DNA from: Chryseobacterium daeguense DSM 19388
GTDB taxonomy: Bacteria > Bacteroidota > Bacteroidia > Flavobacteriales > Weeksellaceae
Direction of reading: 5' to 3'
Length of the DNA: 64,000 nt
Assembly: GCF_000430825.1 (NCBI RefSeq)
Contig: NZ_AUMT01000005.1
Span: 124,001 to 188,000 of the forward strand
Below are positions 53,581 to 62,136 of the stretch, piece by piece; positions within the stretch are counted from its first letter, which is position 1, and every line of letters begins with the position of its first letter. The position numbers and the translations under genes were made by a program. Under the pieces are notes generated by a model, which worked only from the letters and a program-made list of their open reading frames with translations, was not told the DNA's origin and ran no database searches.

Positions 53581-54345
53581 ATGAAACTTATTACATACAA
53601 CGTTAACGGCATCCGGGCCGCTTTCACGAAAGATTTTTTGGGCTGGCTGAAAACTGCCGATCCGGATATCATCTGCATTCAGGAAAGTAAAGCAGGAAAT
53701 GATCAAATTGATATTGAAAGTCTTGAAAAGATGGGCTATTACAGCTATTGGCATTCTGCAGTAAGGAAAGGCTACAGTGGAGTCGGTATTGCTTCCAAAA
53801 TAAAACCAAATCATGTAGAATTCGGTTGCGGTATTGAAAGTTATGACAATGAAGGAAGGATTATACGCGCAGATTTCGATGGTTTTTCCGCTATTTCTGT
53901 CTACGTTCCTTCGGCATCAAATATTGAGAGACTTGATTTCAAAATGCAGTTTTGCCATGATTTTTTAGAATACATCAAAAATCTGAAAAACGAAATACCT
54001 AATCTCATTATTTCCGGTGATTTTAACATCTGCCATCAGGCTATTGATATTCATGATCCGGTGCGTCTGAAAAATGTTTCCGGATTTCTTCCTATGGAAA
54101 GAGAATGGATGACTAATTTTATTAATGAATGTGAACTGATAGACAGCTTCAGGTTTTTTAATAATGAACCGGACAATTACACATGGTGGAGCTACAGGCA
54201 AAATTCAAGAGCAAAAAATAAAGGGTGGCGCTTGGATTATAACTTTACATCTTACGCACTCAAAGACAAGCTTACAAGAGCTGTTATTTTAAAGGAAGCC
54301 GTTCATTCCGACCATTGCCCTGCATTAGTAGAATTAGAAGTATAG
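53581..54345 (+). CDS. xth: Exodeoxyribonuclease III (AP endonuclease)
   Basis: The 254-residue enzyme repairs abasic sites and removes 3' blocking groups from DNA. It shows the ExoIII/APE1 metal site: MKLITYNVNGIRAAF (Asn), IQESKAG (Glu35), SGDFNICH (Asp and Asn), and SDHCPALVEL at the C-terminus (Asp-His pair). It starts 18 bases after the porX terminator and ends at another terminator. It belongs to the DNA-repair content of the window with alkB and the Ada-like protein but is not linked to them. Confidence 0.95.
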   Translation: MKLITYNVNGIRAAFTKDFLGWLKTADPDIICIQESKAGNDQIDIESLEKMGYYSYWHSAVRKGYSGVGIASKIKPNHVEFGCGIESYDNEGRIIRADFDGFSAISVYVPSASNIERLDFKMQFCHDFLEYIKNLKNEIPNLIISGDFNICHQAIDIHDPVRLKNVSGFLPMEREWMTNFINECELIDSFRFFNNEPDNYTWWSYRQNSRAKNKGWRLDYNFTSYALKDKLTRAVILKEAVHSDHCPALVELEV

Positions 54346-54355
54346 ATCAAAAGAA

Positions 54356-54384
54356 AAAGCCAACTTTAGCAGTTGGCTTTTTTT
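54356..54384. terminator. Bidirectional terminator between xth and the RlpA-type gene
   Basis: Perfect ten-base arms AAAGCCAACT / AGTTGGCTTT around five bases, with a T run on the right and an A-rich left flank, serving both convergent genes. Confidence 0.9.
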
Positions 54385-54400
54385 AATTTAAATCATAAAA

Positions 54401-54769
54401 TTAATCGACAATTTCATATTCCACCGGAATTGTACCTCTATTGGTATCTCCGATTTCATCGAACGCAGCTTTAGACATGTCTAAAGATCTAGACGAATGG
54501 AAAGGGCCCCTATCATTTACTCTTACAATTACCTCTTTACCATTGTTCAGGTTTGTTACCTTAATGTTAGTTCCAAAAGGAAGCGTTCTGTTTGCAGCGG
54601 TAAACTTTGCGTTATCAAAGATCTCTCCGCTTGCAGTTTTTCTACCATTAAACTTATCGTGGTAGTACGATGCATAGCTTGTCTTTTTCGCATCTATGGC
54701 ATTATTCTTGAACGAATAAATACCAAGTGTTGAAATCATCATTATGATTACAAGAATAAATCTCTTCAT
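54401..54769 (-). CDS. RlpA-family double-psi beta-barrel protein
   Basis: The 122-residue protein has an N-terminal hydrophobic export segment (MKRFILVIIMMISTLGIYSF) and a double-psi beta-barrel: ASYYHDKFNGRKTASGE, AANRTLPFGT, VIVRVNDRGPFHSSRSLDMSKAAF. The conserved NDRGPF and LDMS match septal-ring lytic transglycosylases of the RlpA family, which cleave peptidoglycan strands lacking stem peptides. It lacks the SPOR domain of E. coli RlpA, so septal targeting would need another means. The ATG at 54769 is preferred over an adjoining GTG at 54772. Upstream lies a cluster of GTTAA boxes. Confidence 0.92.
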   Translation of the reverse strand: MKRFILVIIMMISTLGIYSFKNNAIDAKKTSYASYYHDKFNGRKTASGEIFDNAKFTAANRTLPFGTNIKVTNLNNGKEVIVRVNDRGPFHSSRSLDMSKAAFDEIGDTNRGTIPVEYEIVD

Positions 54770-54798
54770 CACTTTGAACTTTTATTGGTTTGACAGGG

Positions 54799-54953
54799 CA
54801 AATGTATAAGTAATCATCTGACGAACCTATTCTGTTTGTTAACAAACGTTAACTAAAACCAAATATTGTCTTAAATTTTATCGTAACTTATTATAAATAG
54901 GATATTTATAACCTATTGTTAAAAAGTGTTAAAATAAGATGTTAAAAGTTAAC
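54799..54953 (-). promoter_or_regulatory. RlpA-type gene promoter with clustered GTTAA boxes
   Basis: TACATTTG on the minus strand (54806-54799) is a perfect -7 box 30 bases from the ATG. Farther upstream GTTAA occurs at 54838, 54848, 54918, 54928, 54941 and 54948; two pairs are spaced exactly ten bases and three copies are full GTTAAC palindromes. This may be a binding array for an activator. Confidence 0.5.
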
Positions 54954-55117
54954 AAATTTAACTAAAAACTATATTTTTTGAATTTTTAACATACTAACCT
55001 TTTTATTATCTATACGTTAAAATTATTTTAAGATAAATTAAAGACTAGATATTAGTTGGATTTTCATACCTTAAACTATTCTATAAAATAATTAATGCAT
55101 TTCAAACTAAAATAAAA
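54954..55117. other. AT-rich spacer, no gene seen
   Basis: The stretch between the GTTAA cluster and the terminator at 55118 is very AT-rich and has no frame or structure I can support. Confidence 0.5.
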
Positions 55118-55143
55118 AAACCGATGAGAAATCTCACCGGTTT
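55118..55143 (-). terminator. Terminator of the 55-57 kb secreted-protein pair
   Basis: AAACCGATGAGA and TCTCACCGGTTT pair with one mismatch around AA; on the minus strand seven Ts follow. Confidence 0.9.
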
Positions 55144-55166
55144 AATATATTAATTATAAAATTAAA

Positions 55167-55901
55167 TTAATTGTTGGTTTTAGTATATTCCACCGTATAA
55201 TTATAAATTCCTGCAGGATAAACTACAGACATACTAGGAGAACCTGTTATAAAAGAACCATCGGGTGCATAAGAATATACACTATTAGAATATACATTAT
55301 TCGTTCCAGATTGATAAATTGTAATTCTATAAAGGCTTCCTGGAGCTGCAATTGCTGCTTGGTTTGAATATGCTGTTGGAGCTGTAGAAGTTCCATTAGT
55401 TGTAAATGTACCTCTCTTAGCATATACCTGATTACCATTAACTAAAGTGTTAGTAACTGTTTCAGCAGTAGTTACATTTACTCTCGGATTACCTCCTACC
55501 GGCTTCCAAATCCCATCAGTAACAGTAAAAGTACTTGATCCTGTTGGATTATCAAAGTAATAAAGACCACGAGCTAAATTTGGAGTTTGAGTTGTAATTG
55601 CTGGATCTGCAGTAGTTCCACCATCATTAGTATTATAAACAATCATACCGTTAAATCCTGTAGCAAAGGTTGAAGGATTAATGTTATCTGTTTTAAACCT
55701 AAATAATGAGAGATCAGTTTCAGGAAATACTAGACCTTTTGACTCAGATGCTGTCCAACCATTAGTTGCTGAATAAGGTGAAGCATCCATAAATGCATTT
55801 TCACCAACTATTGTTTCTTGAGGTACTGAAGGAATATTGATTTGTGCATTAACAGAAGCTGCTGACAAACCAACTATTAGGGATAATAAAATCTTTTTCA
55901 T
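55167..55901 (-). CDS. Secreted protein of unknown function
   Basis: The 244-residue protein starts with a signal peptide (MKKILLSLIVGLSAASVNAQ). The body is Thr/Asn/Gly-rich and probably beta-structured; NGMIVYNTNDGG and ARGLYYFDNPTG ... GIWKPVGG form a module shared with the neighbour at 55932-56702 (NGALAFVNTLDG and GFYYYDAPNAVWVAVGG). No T9SS sorting domain or enzyme motif is visible. It lies 30 bases after its neighbour on the same strand and is closed by a terminator, so the two are one operon. Such proteins are common in Chryseobacterium and resemble tail-fibre or adhesin head regions. Confidence 0.75.
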   Translation of the reverse strand: MKKILLSLIVGLSAASVNAQINIPSVPQETIVGENAFMDASPYSATNGWTASESKGLVFPETDLSLFRFKTDNINPSTFATGFNGMIVYNTNDGGTTADPAITTQTPNLARGLYYFDNPTGSSTFTVTDGIWKPVGGNPRVNVTTAETVTNTLVNGNQVYAKRGTFTTNGTSTAPTAYSNQAAIAAPGSLYRITIYQSGTNNVYSNSVYSYAPDGSFITGSPSMSVVYPAGIYNYTVEYTKTNN

Positions 55902-55931
55902 TTTAAATTCTTAATTAATTAATTAAATATA

Positions 55932-56702
55932 TTATAAGTATCCACCTAGGGTTTGCCAAGTTGTTCCATCGCTAATAAAGATCATACCTTTACCTCCTTG
56001 CATAGCAGCAATATTTTGAGGTTTGAAAGCAGCCCCAGAAACAAAAGTTCTATTACCCCCAGTCTGGTTAGTAAGAGAAATTACCCTTCCTGGATTTGCC
56101 GTAGCATCCGGCAGAGAAATATTATTACTTGTTCCTGATAAGACAATACTATAATCATTTGCTTGCCAAGTAGCAGCTGTCAAGTCACCCACAACAGCGC
56201 GGGTTCTCATATACACTGCTCCTTGAGTTTCAAAGTTACCATTAATTATAGTTCTTGCTTTACCAGTAGTAAAAGTCAAGTTATTATTATTTTGGGTAAC
56301 AACTCTTGTACCAGCTAATGTACCATCCTGACTATATATGCTAATGTCCGGACCAGAAGCACCACCACCTACTGCAACCCAAACAGCGTTTGGAGCATCA
56401 TAGTAATAGAATCCAGTAGCAGTAACGTTTACTGTTTTACCAGCATTTGTACCATCTAAAGTGTTGACAAACGCAAGAGCACCGTTTTGAGGGGCGGTAT
56501 AAGCTGCATCCTTAGCAGCTAATTGAGCTCTTGTCAATCGAGGGACCAATAGCGCGTCAGGTCTAGTAGCATCAGTAGTGTTTGCTACAACATCTAAAGT
56601 AGCCGCGGGAGTAGATGTGTTAATACCCACGCGTCCTTGCTGTGCCTGAGATAACGCCGCAAAGCCGACTAACATAGTCGCTGTTAATAAAATTTTTTTC
56701 AT
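55932..56702 (-). CDS. Secreted tail-fibre-like protein
   Basis: The 256-residue protein starts with a signal peptide (MKKILLTATMLVGFAALSQAQ). Next comes RVGINTSTPAATLDVVA, a stretch common at the start of Bacteroidetes secreted proteins related to phage tail fibres and peptidase S74-type heads. A Gly/Thr/Asn-rich beta body follows with the GFYYYDAPNAVWVAVGG module shared with the downstream gene, and the end is MIFISDGTTWQTLGGYL. I see no catalytic residues or sorting signal. It is the first gene of the pair; a possible -7 box lies about 190 bases upstream (56895-56902), which would leave a long leader. Confidence 0.78.
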   Translation of the reverse strand: MKKILLTATMLVGFAALSQAQQGRVGINTSTPAATLDVVANTTDATRPDALLVPRLTRAQLAAKDAAYTAPQNGALAFVNTLDGTNAGKTVNVTATGFYYYDAPNAVWVAVGGGASGPDISIYSQDGTLAGTRVVTQNNNNLTFTTGKARTIINGNFETQGAVYMRTRAVVGDLTAATWQANDYSIVLSGTSNNISLPDATANPGRVISLTNQTGGNRTFVSGAAFKPQNIAAMQGGKGMIFISDGTTWQTLGGYL

Positions 56703-57110
56703 AAGTTTTTAAAGATTTTAAATTACATTTTTCATCAATGATATCTATATTCAAATGAGATATTCATCTCAACTTGTGCTCGCTAAATTTAAACTAAAAA
56801 ATTTAAACCGATTACATTTTAATTTATTAGTTTGTATTTTTTTTTATAAATATCTAACACTCAATGAACAGAACTCATAATCTATTCATGTGGGCAAAGT
56901 TAATACTTATTATTTAAATTACATAATATAAAATTAAAAAAAAAAGGTAATCTATTTTACAATACAATTAAATTATTGAAAATCAGTCAATTATATTAAA
57001 TGCTAAGATTAATTAATTTATGTTAATTTTTATTAACTTTTTAAAATGACTCATTTAAAGACAATTATTAGCTAATTTTATTAAACAAAATTCAATTAAT
57101 TGGGAATAAT
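56703..57110. other. 408-base AT-rich intergenic region
   Basis: The spacer between the secreted-protein pair and the rimO stop is extremely AT-rich with long A and T runs. TAACTTTG on the minus strand (56902-56895) matches the -7 consensus for the pair. I see no gene and no clear rimO terminator. Confidence 0.5.
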
Positions 57111-58412
57111 TTAAATCAACTCTCCATAAAGGTCGAATTCTTCAGCAGAAGTTATTCTTACCTCAGCAAAGTCTCCGATAGATATATAGGTATCTTCTGC
57201 AGAAACTAGTACTGTATTATCTACATCCGGAGAATCGTATTCTGTTCTTCCAATAAAATAATTCCCTTCTTTTCTGTCAAAAATACATTTATATATATTA
57301 CCAATTTTTCCCTGATTCTTTTCCCATGAAATTTGAGACTGCACCTCCATTATTTCTTCCACCCTTGCTTCTTTTACCTCCTGTGGAATGTCATCTTCCA
57401 AAACATAAGCTGAAGTATTTTCTTCATGAGAATAAGTAAAACAGCCCAGCCTGTCAAACTTCTGCTCCTTTACCCAGCTTTTTAATTCCTGAAATCTTTC
57501 TTCAGTTTCTCCCGGATAACCAACAATAAGAGTGGTTCTGATAGCCATGTCAGGAACTTTTTCTCTGAATTTCGCCAGCAGTGCATCTGTTTTCTCATGC
57601 GTAGTTCCTCTTTTCATTGATTTCAATAAATCTGAATTGATATGCTGAAGAGGAATATCTATATAATTACAGACCTTTGGCTCTTCACGGATTATATCCA
57701 AAACATCTTCCGGGAAACCGCTTGGAAAAGCATAATGCAGACGAATCCACTCTATTCCCTCCACTTTTACAAGTTCTTTTAAAAGATCCCCAAGTGCACG
57801 TTTTTTATATAAATCTAAACCGTAGTAAGTAAGGTCCTGTGCAATCAAAATCAATTCTTTTGTTCCCTTTTTGGCTAATTTTTGTGCTTCTAAAACCAGT
57901 TTTTCAATAGGGGTAGAAAGGTGACCGCCTCTCATTAAAGGAATGGCACAGAAAGAACAGGGTCTATCACAGCCTTCAGAAATTTTAAGATAAGCATAAT
58001 GCTTCGGGGTGGTGGTAAGCCTCTCTCCTACAAGCTCGTGCTTGTAATCTGCACCCAGATGCTTTAATAAAATCGGAAGATCTCTGGTTCCGAAATACTG
58101 ATCCACATCCGGAATTTCTCTTATCAAATCCGGCTTATATCTTTCCGAAAGACATCCAGTAACAAAAACTTTCTCTACTTCGCCTCTGTTTTTTGCCTCC
58201 ACATAATCAAGAATAGTATTAATGGATTCTTCCTTTGCATTATCAATGAATCCGCAGGTATTGATTACCACAATATCTCCTTTATCTTCATGAACCACTT
58301 CTTTCCCATTGGCTTTCAACTGGCTCATCAAAACTTCAGAGTCATATACATTCTTGGAGCAGCCAAGCGTTACAACATTAATTTTCTTCTTACCTACAGA
58401 TTTTGTGCGCAT
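57111..58412 (-). CDS. rimO: Ribosomal protein S12 methylthiotransferase
   Basis: The 433-residue radical-SAM enzyme adds a methylthio group to the conserved aspartate of ribosomal protein S12. The N-terminal UPF0004 domain has VTLGCSKNVYDSE; the radical-SAM cluster ligands are in EGCDRPCSFCAIP (CxxxCxxC); a C-terminal TRAM domain follows (about 370-433). The C-terminal DLYGE fits RimO over MiaB. The ATG at 58412 starts MRTKSVGKKKINVV; a longer frame from 58442 is unlikely because a -7 box lies inside it. Confidence 0.95.
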   Translation of the reverse strand: MRTKSVGKKKINVVTLGCSKNVYDSEVLMSQLKANGKEVVHEDKGDIVVINTCGFIDNAKEESINTILDYVEAKNRGEVEKVFVTGCLSERYKPDLIREIPDVDQYFGTRDLPILLKHLGADYKHELVGERLTTTPKHYAYLKISEGCDRPCSFCAIPLMRGGHLSTPIEKLVLEAQKLAKKGTKELILIAQDLTYYGLDLYKKRALGDLLKELVKVEGIEWIRLHYAFPSGFPEDVLDIIREEPKVCNYIDIPLQHINSDLLKSMKRGTTHEKTDALLAKFREKVPDMAIRTTLIVGYPGETEERFQELKSWVKEQKFDRLGCFTYSHEENTSAYVLEDDIPQEVKEARVEEIMEVQSQISWEKNQGKIGNIYKCIFDRKEGNYFIGRTEYDSPDVDNTVLVSAEDTYISIGDFAEVRITSAEEFDLYGELI

Positions 58413-58431
58413 CTTTTTGATTTTGAGTTTG

Positions 58432-58439
58432 CAAAGATA
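58432..58439 (-). promoter_or_regulatory. Candidate -7 box for rimO
   Basis: TATCTTTG on the minus strand ends 20 bases before the rimO ATG at 58412. Confidence 0.5.
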
Positions 58440-58460
58440 CAAAATATTGAAGAGTATGAA

Positions 58461-58493
58461 TTAAAAAATAAAAACCACTTCAATAAAGTGATT
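58461..58493 (-). terminator. Terminator of the polysaccharide operon
   Basis: AATCACTT / AAGTGGTT on the minus strand (one wobble) around TATTG, followed by a T-rich run, just past the rfbC stop. Confidence 0.7.
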
Positions 58494-58506
58494 TCCATTA
58501 TAATAA

Positions 58507-59052
58507 TTAAAAGTTCTTTTCTTTAAAGCTTGGCGCCGTCTGGTCTTTCTCAGAAAGAACGGCATCATTTTCAGTAATTTTCCAATCTATATTAAGATCT
58601 GGATCATTGTATTTTATGCTGCCCTCAGATTCTTTATTGTAAAAGTTATCACATTTATAAGCAAAAACAGCAGTATCACTCAAAACAGAAAAACCATGCC
58701 CGAAACCTCTCGGAACGTACAATTGTAATTTATTCTCTTCTGTAAGCTCTATCCCGAACCATTTTCCAAACGTAGGTGAATCTTCCCTAAGATCTACAGC
58801 TATATCCCAAACCTTTCCCTCAAGGCAAGAAACTAACTTTGCCTGTGCATGCTCACCTTTCTGCAGGTGAATACCTCTTAAAACACCATAAGATGATTTT
58901 GAGATATTATCCTGCACAAAATGGCCATTCATTCCGGTAAGCTCTTCAAATTTTTTTTCATTAAACTTTTCAAAAAAATAACCTCTGTCATCTTCAAAAA
59001 TGGTAGGTTCTATGATGTAGCAGTCTTTTAAAGGGGTTTCTTTGATTTTCAT
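58507..59052 (-). CDS. rfbC: dTDP-4-dehydrorhamnose 3,5-epimerase
   Basis: The 181-residue cupin enzyme epimerises dTDP-4-keto-6-deoxyglucose at C3 and C5 on the way to dTDP-L-rhamnose. The catalytic base is His62 in LRGIHLQ, with Tyr132 or Tyr138 in FAYKCDNFYN as acid; VPRGFGHGF is the conserved cupin strand. RfbA, RfbB and RfbD are not in the window. It lies 16 bases after the WecA-like gene and is the last gene of the polysaccharide operon, so rhamnose or a related deoxysugar is likely part of the polymer. Confidence 0.95.
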   Translation of the reverse strand: MKIKETPLKDCYIIEPTIFEDDRGYFFEKFNEKKFEELTGMNGHFVQDNISKSSYGVLRGIHLQKGEHAQAKLVSCLEGKVWDIAVDLREDSPTFGKWFGIELTEENKLQLYVPRGFGHGFSVLSDTAVFAYKCDNFYNKESEGSIKYNDPDLNIDWKITENDAVLSEKDQTAPSFKEKNF

Positions 59053-59068
59053 ATTTAAATTTAATCAA

Positions 59069-60031
59069 TTATAAATTATATTTCTTTTTTAAGCTTAATT
59101 TTAAACCTAAATATATTCCGCCGAATGGAATAAAAATAATTAAAAGGCAAGCCCAAAGGGGAAATTGGAAATGTATTAAGAATATATTAATTATAAGCTG
59201 AGAAACAGCATAAACACTGCTGATTACTAAATGTGACACTTTTTTTTCATTAGCAAAAAGCTGATACAGGTGTCTTCTGTGTGCTTCGAAAATATTTTCT
59301 TTCAGAATTAATCTTTCAACAATGGTAAGAACGACTTCCATACCATAAATGGATAATAACAAAACGTATTTATATTCCTGAGTCTTCATAATCAGCAAGG
59401 TTATAAGTGCTATAACCCAAAAACCGATTCCCATACTTCCGACATCTCCTGCAAAGCATTTCGCCTTCTTTCTAAAGTTAAAAAAGAGAAATACAAGGCA
59501 TGCTAAAATAGGATAAATAATAAAATTATCGTCAGTGAAAATTGTATTTTCGTTATTTATATAAAGTAATGATGCTAAGGTTACTAAACTGTAAATTCCT
59601 GTCATTCCGTTGATACCGTCCATAAAATTATAGGCATTTAAAGTCCCTATAATCATTACAAAGAAAATAGGCCATACCCAAAACGGCAACAAGCTGAACA
59701 TCCCGGTAAAATACAACAAAAGTACTACAGAAATAAAATGAACGGAAATTCTTATTTTATTTGATAAATTCCTAATGTCATCAATAAAGCTTATAAAGCA
59801 AATAGCCAGCAGTCCCAATCCAAAAACCCAATAGCTATTAATAAATTGTTTAAGGTTTAATATACAAAAAATAATAAAAGCTACAGGAAAAATAATTCCG
59901 CCTCCACGCAGTGTTATCTGTGTGTGTGCACTTCTATGGTTGGGCTTATCAATAATATTATATTTATCTGCTATCTTGAAGTATATCAAAATAGCAATAA
60001 AAAGTAAAATAATAACTGCTAAAAATTCCAT
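59069..60031 (-). CDS. Undecaprenyl-phosphate sugar-1-phosphate transferase (WecA/MraY family)
   Basis: The 320-residue polytopic membrane enzyme starts a polysaccharide by moving a sugar-1-phosphate from a UDP-sugar onto undecaprenyl phosphate. Family motifs are FIDDIRNLSNK (DD), NAYNFMDGINGM, FAGDVGSMGIGF and the cytoplasmic EAHRRHLYQLF loop, among about ten hydrophobic segments. The adjoining NAD-dependent epimerase suggests the first sugar is a 4-epimerised or dehydrated N-acetylhexosamine, as in the WbpL/WbpV pair of Pseudomonas; this is inference. Confidence 0.92.
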   Translation of the reverse strand: MEFLAVIILLFIAILIYFKIADKYNIIDKPNHRSAHTQITLRGGGIIFPVAFIIFCILNLKQFINSYWVFGLGLLAICFISFIDDIRNLSNKIRISVHFISVVLLLYFTGMFSLLPFWVWPIFFVMIIGTLNAYNFMDGINGMTGIYSLVTLASLLYINNENTIFTDDNFIIYPILACLVFLFFNFRKKAKCFAGDVGSMGIGFWVIALITLLIMKTQEYKYVLLLSIYGMEVVLTIVERLILKENIFEAHRRHLYQLFANEKKVSHLVISSVYAVSQLIINIFLIHFQFPLWACLLIIFIPFGGIYLGLKLSLKKKYNL

Positions 60032-60034
60032 AAG

Positions 60035-60928
60035 CTAAAGTTGAAATTTTTCAATAACATTTGACGGTGAAAAACCTAATTCTTCTTTTATTTTACTATT
60101 TGAAAATGTAAGAGAATCCGTCATTTTCTTTAATCTAAGTGAATTTATAGGCGCTTTATTTCCCATTAAATCACCGATCTTAGCCAGTACTTTTGCTGCA
60201 AAAAGTGGAATACTTGCAGGAGACTTTTTTTGTAAAATTTGTGAAATCTTTTCTGAAATTTCTTTAAAATCCGGATTGTTATTATCACAAACATTGTAAA
60301 TACCACCTTTACCTAAAACAGATAAAGCCACAATTTCTGCAAAATCTTCTACCCAAAATACACTTTTTTTTGCTTTTCCACCAGCAATATTAAAGTATTT
60401 CCCATTTTTTACAGCTTTAATCATATCACCCAGGTTTCCTGGAGGGTTAGGGCCTGCAATCAATGAAGGACGTAGGATAAATAATTTCACGCTGTTACGA
60501 TTACACCATTCCTGAAGGAATTCTTCCGCCATAATTTTGCTCTTGGCATAAGAAGTATCTCCTTCTAAAGGAAATTGTTCAGTAATATTTTCACCATAAT
60601 CTCTTCCATATACCGCTACTGTGCTTATGAATATAAATATCTGCGGAGAGTTTTTCTCTAATGCCGAACAAAGATTTTTCGTTCCTTCGAAATTTACATT
60701 AAAAAACTTTTTTTCTTCTTCTTCTGTTTTTGGAACGGAGTGGGCTTTTCCGGCAGCATGAAAGATAATATCAAATTTTTCTTCAAATAATGGAAATTCA
60801 TTTGATATATCAAAGACATAATCTGCATGATGGGTACCAAAAGTTTTTACTTCAAAATTTTCTTTCTGAAGTAAAGGAATTACATTTTTTCCCAGAAACC
60901 CGTTTGCTCCTGTAAATAATATTTTCAT
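60035..60928 (-). CDS. NAD-dependent nucleotide-sugar epimerase/dehydratase
   Basis: The 297-residue extended-SDR protein has the Rossmann motif FTGANGFLGKN (residues 6-15) and the catalytic triad region with FISTVAVYG (Ser) and DTSYAKSKIMAEE (YxxxK). It resembles WbpV/WbjF-type epimerases that act next to a WecA/WbpL transferase, probably making UDP-FucNAc, UDP-QuiNAc or a similar sugar; substrate is not certain. The ATG at 60928 overlaps the stop of the glycosyltransferase gene by one base, and the next gene follows after three bases. Confidence 0.9.
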   Translation of the reverse strand: MKILFTGANGFLGKNVIPLLQKENFEVKTFGTHHADYVFDISNEFPLFEEKFDIIFHAAGKAHSVPKTEEEEKKFFNVNFEGTKNLCSALEKNSPQIFIFISTVAVYGRDYGENITEQFPLEGDTSYAKSKIMAEEFLQEWCNRNSVKLFILRPSLIAGPNPPGNLGDMIKAVKNGKYFNIAGGKAKKSVFWVEDFAEIVALSVLGKGGIYNVCDNNNPDFKEISEKISQILQKKSPASIPLFAAKVLAKIGDLMGNKAPINSLRLKKMTDSLTFSNSKIKEELGFSPSNVIEKFQL

Positions 60929-62136
60929 CAAATAATGTTATAAAATTTATTCAAAATTATCTCCTCAGAAAAATCTTCTTCGGAAACAACTCGTGCATTG
61001 TGTTTTTTTATTTCCAGATCAGCAGCAGAACTTTCATCAAATGAATTAAAAAAATTCAAAAGCTCATTCTTCTGGCTGTGTGTAAAAGTATATCCGATAT
61101 TTTTTTCCTTAATCAGCAGATCTACTTCACTATTTTCCTCACCAATATACAAAACCGGTTTTCCGGCTGCCAGAATATTATACGTCTTGGAAGGTACACC
61201 AAGCCCGAACATCCCTTTTGCCAGGCTTATGAAAGCCACATCTGCTTTATTTAATACGGAAAGCTGTTCTTCCCTTGAATAAGCGCCATCAAAATAAACA
61301 TTTTTGAGATTATTTTTTTCAACATAATCTATCATTGTTTTTTTTACTGCGCCCTCACCTACAAAATAAAATGCCAGCTTATCATTGCTCACATCTTTTA
61401 TAATTTCCAAAAGCTCCAAAAGGCCTTGTACACGACCAATATTTCCGGCGTATTGAAATATCGTTTTAGCTTTTAAGGGAGTTTCCTCCTTAAAAACACT
61501 ATCTTTTGGAATGGGAAAGATGCCCTTAATATCACCCCAGTTTTCAATTATATATATTTTTGATTCATTACTATACTTCTTAATCTTATTTTTAATCACT
61601 TCATGCATATCCCGTCCCAGAACTATTAACTTATCCGCCTTTGAATAAGCTTTGTCAAAAATATTTTTAAGAATTTTATATACAAATGAATTTTGTGATT
61701 TTATTATCCCGGCTGGAATTGTATTTTCAGGAAATACATCATGTACCAGAATAATTAATTCAATTTTTTTTAAAGCTTTAAGAAGAGAAATCAGCAGCAC
61801 TAAGGGAGCGGGGTTAGTAACAATAAAAACCTTCTCTCCTTTTTTAACATTTTTAAATAAATAAAAAAATATTGAAAAACTAAGAAAAACAAACCGTAGC
61901 AATCTGCTTATCAAGCTATTCTTGTCACCCTCAAACCCTTTGATTCTATGTACAAATATATTGGGGTTCAGGGTAAAATAATTACCCGCATTTGCTTTTT
62001 TGTCATATACAGGAGCTCCACAAACTACTTTTATATCATACTTTTCCGAAAGCCTGTTTGCAATTTTGGTAAGAATAAAAGATGTTGAAGTTTCTTCCGG
62101 ATAAAATAATTCGGTTGCTATCCAAAGTTTTTCCAT
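60928..62136 (-). CDS. Glycosyltransferase family 4 (WcaI/WbuB-like)
   Basis: The 402-residue cytoplasmic or membrane-associated enzyme has a GT-B fold. The N-terminus ELFYPEETSTSFILTKIANRL and PVYDKKANAG are typical of WbuB/WcaI-type transferases; the C-terminal half has FQYAGNIGRVQGL and VPSKTYNILAAGKPVLYIGEENSE, the nucleotide-sugar site. In related clusters WbuB adds L-FucNAc to the lipid-linked first sugar. The ATG at 62136 shares one base with the wecB stop (TAATG); an upstream TTG frame inside wecB is not needed. Confidence 0.92.
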   Translation of the reverse strand: MEKLWIATELFYPEETSTSFILTKIANRLSEKYDIKVVCGAPVYDKKANAGNYFTLNPNIFVHRIKGFEGDKNSLISRLLRFVFLSFSIFFYLFKNVKKGEKVFIVTNPAPLVLLISLLKALKKIELIILVHDVFPENTIPAGIIKSQNSFVYKILKNIFDKAYSKADKLIVLGRDMHEVIKNKIKKYSNESKIYIIENWGDIKGIFPIPKDSVFKEETPLKAKTIFQYAGNIGRVQGLLELLEIIKDVSNDKLAFYFVGEGAVKKTMIDYVEKNNLKNVYFDGAYSREEQLSVLNKADVAFISLAKGMFGLGVPSKTYNILAAGKPVLYIGEENSEVDLLIKEKNIGYTFTHSQKNELLNFFNSFDESSAADLEIKKHNARVVSEEDFSEEIILNKFYNII

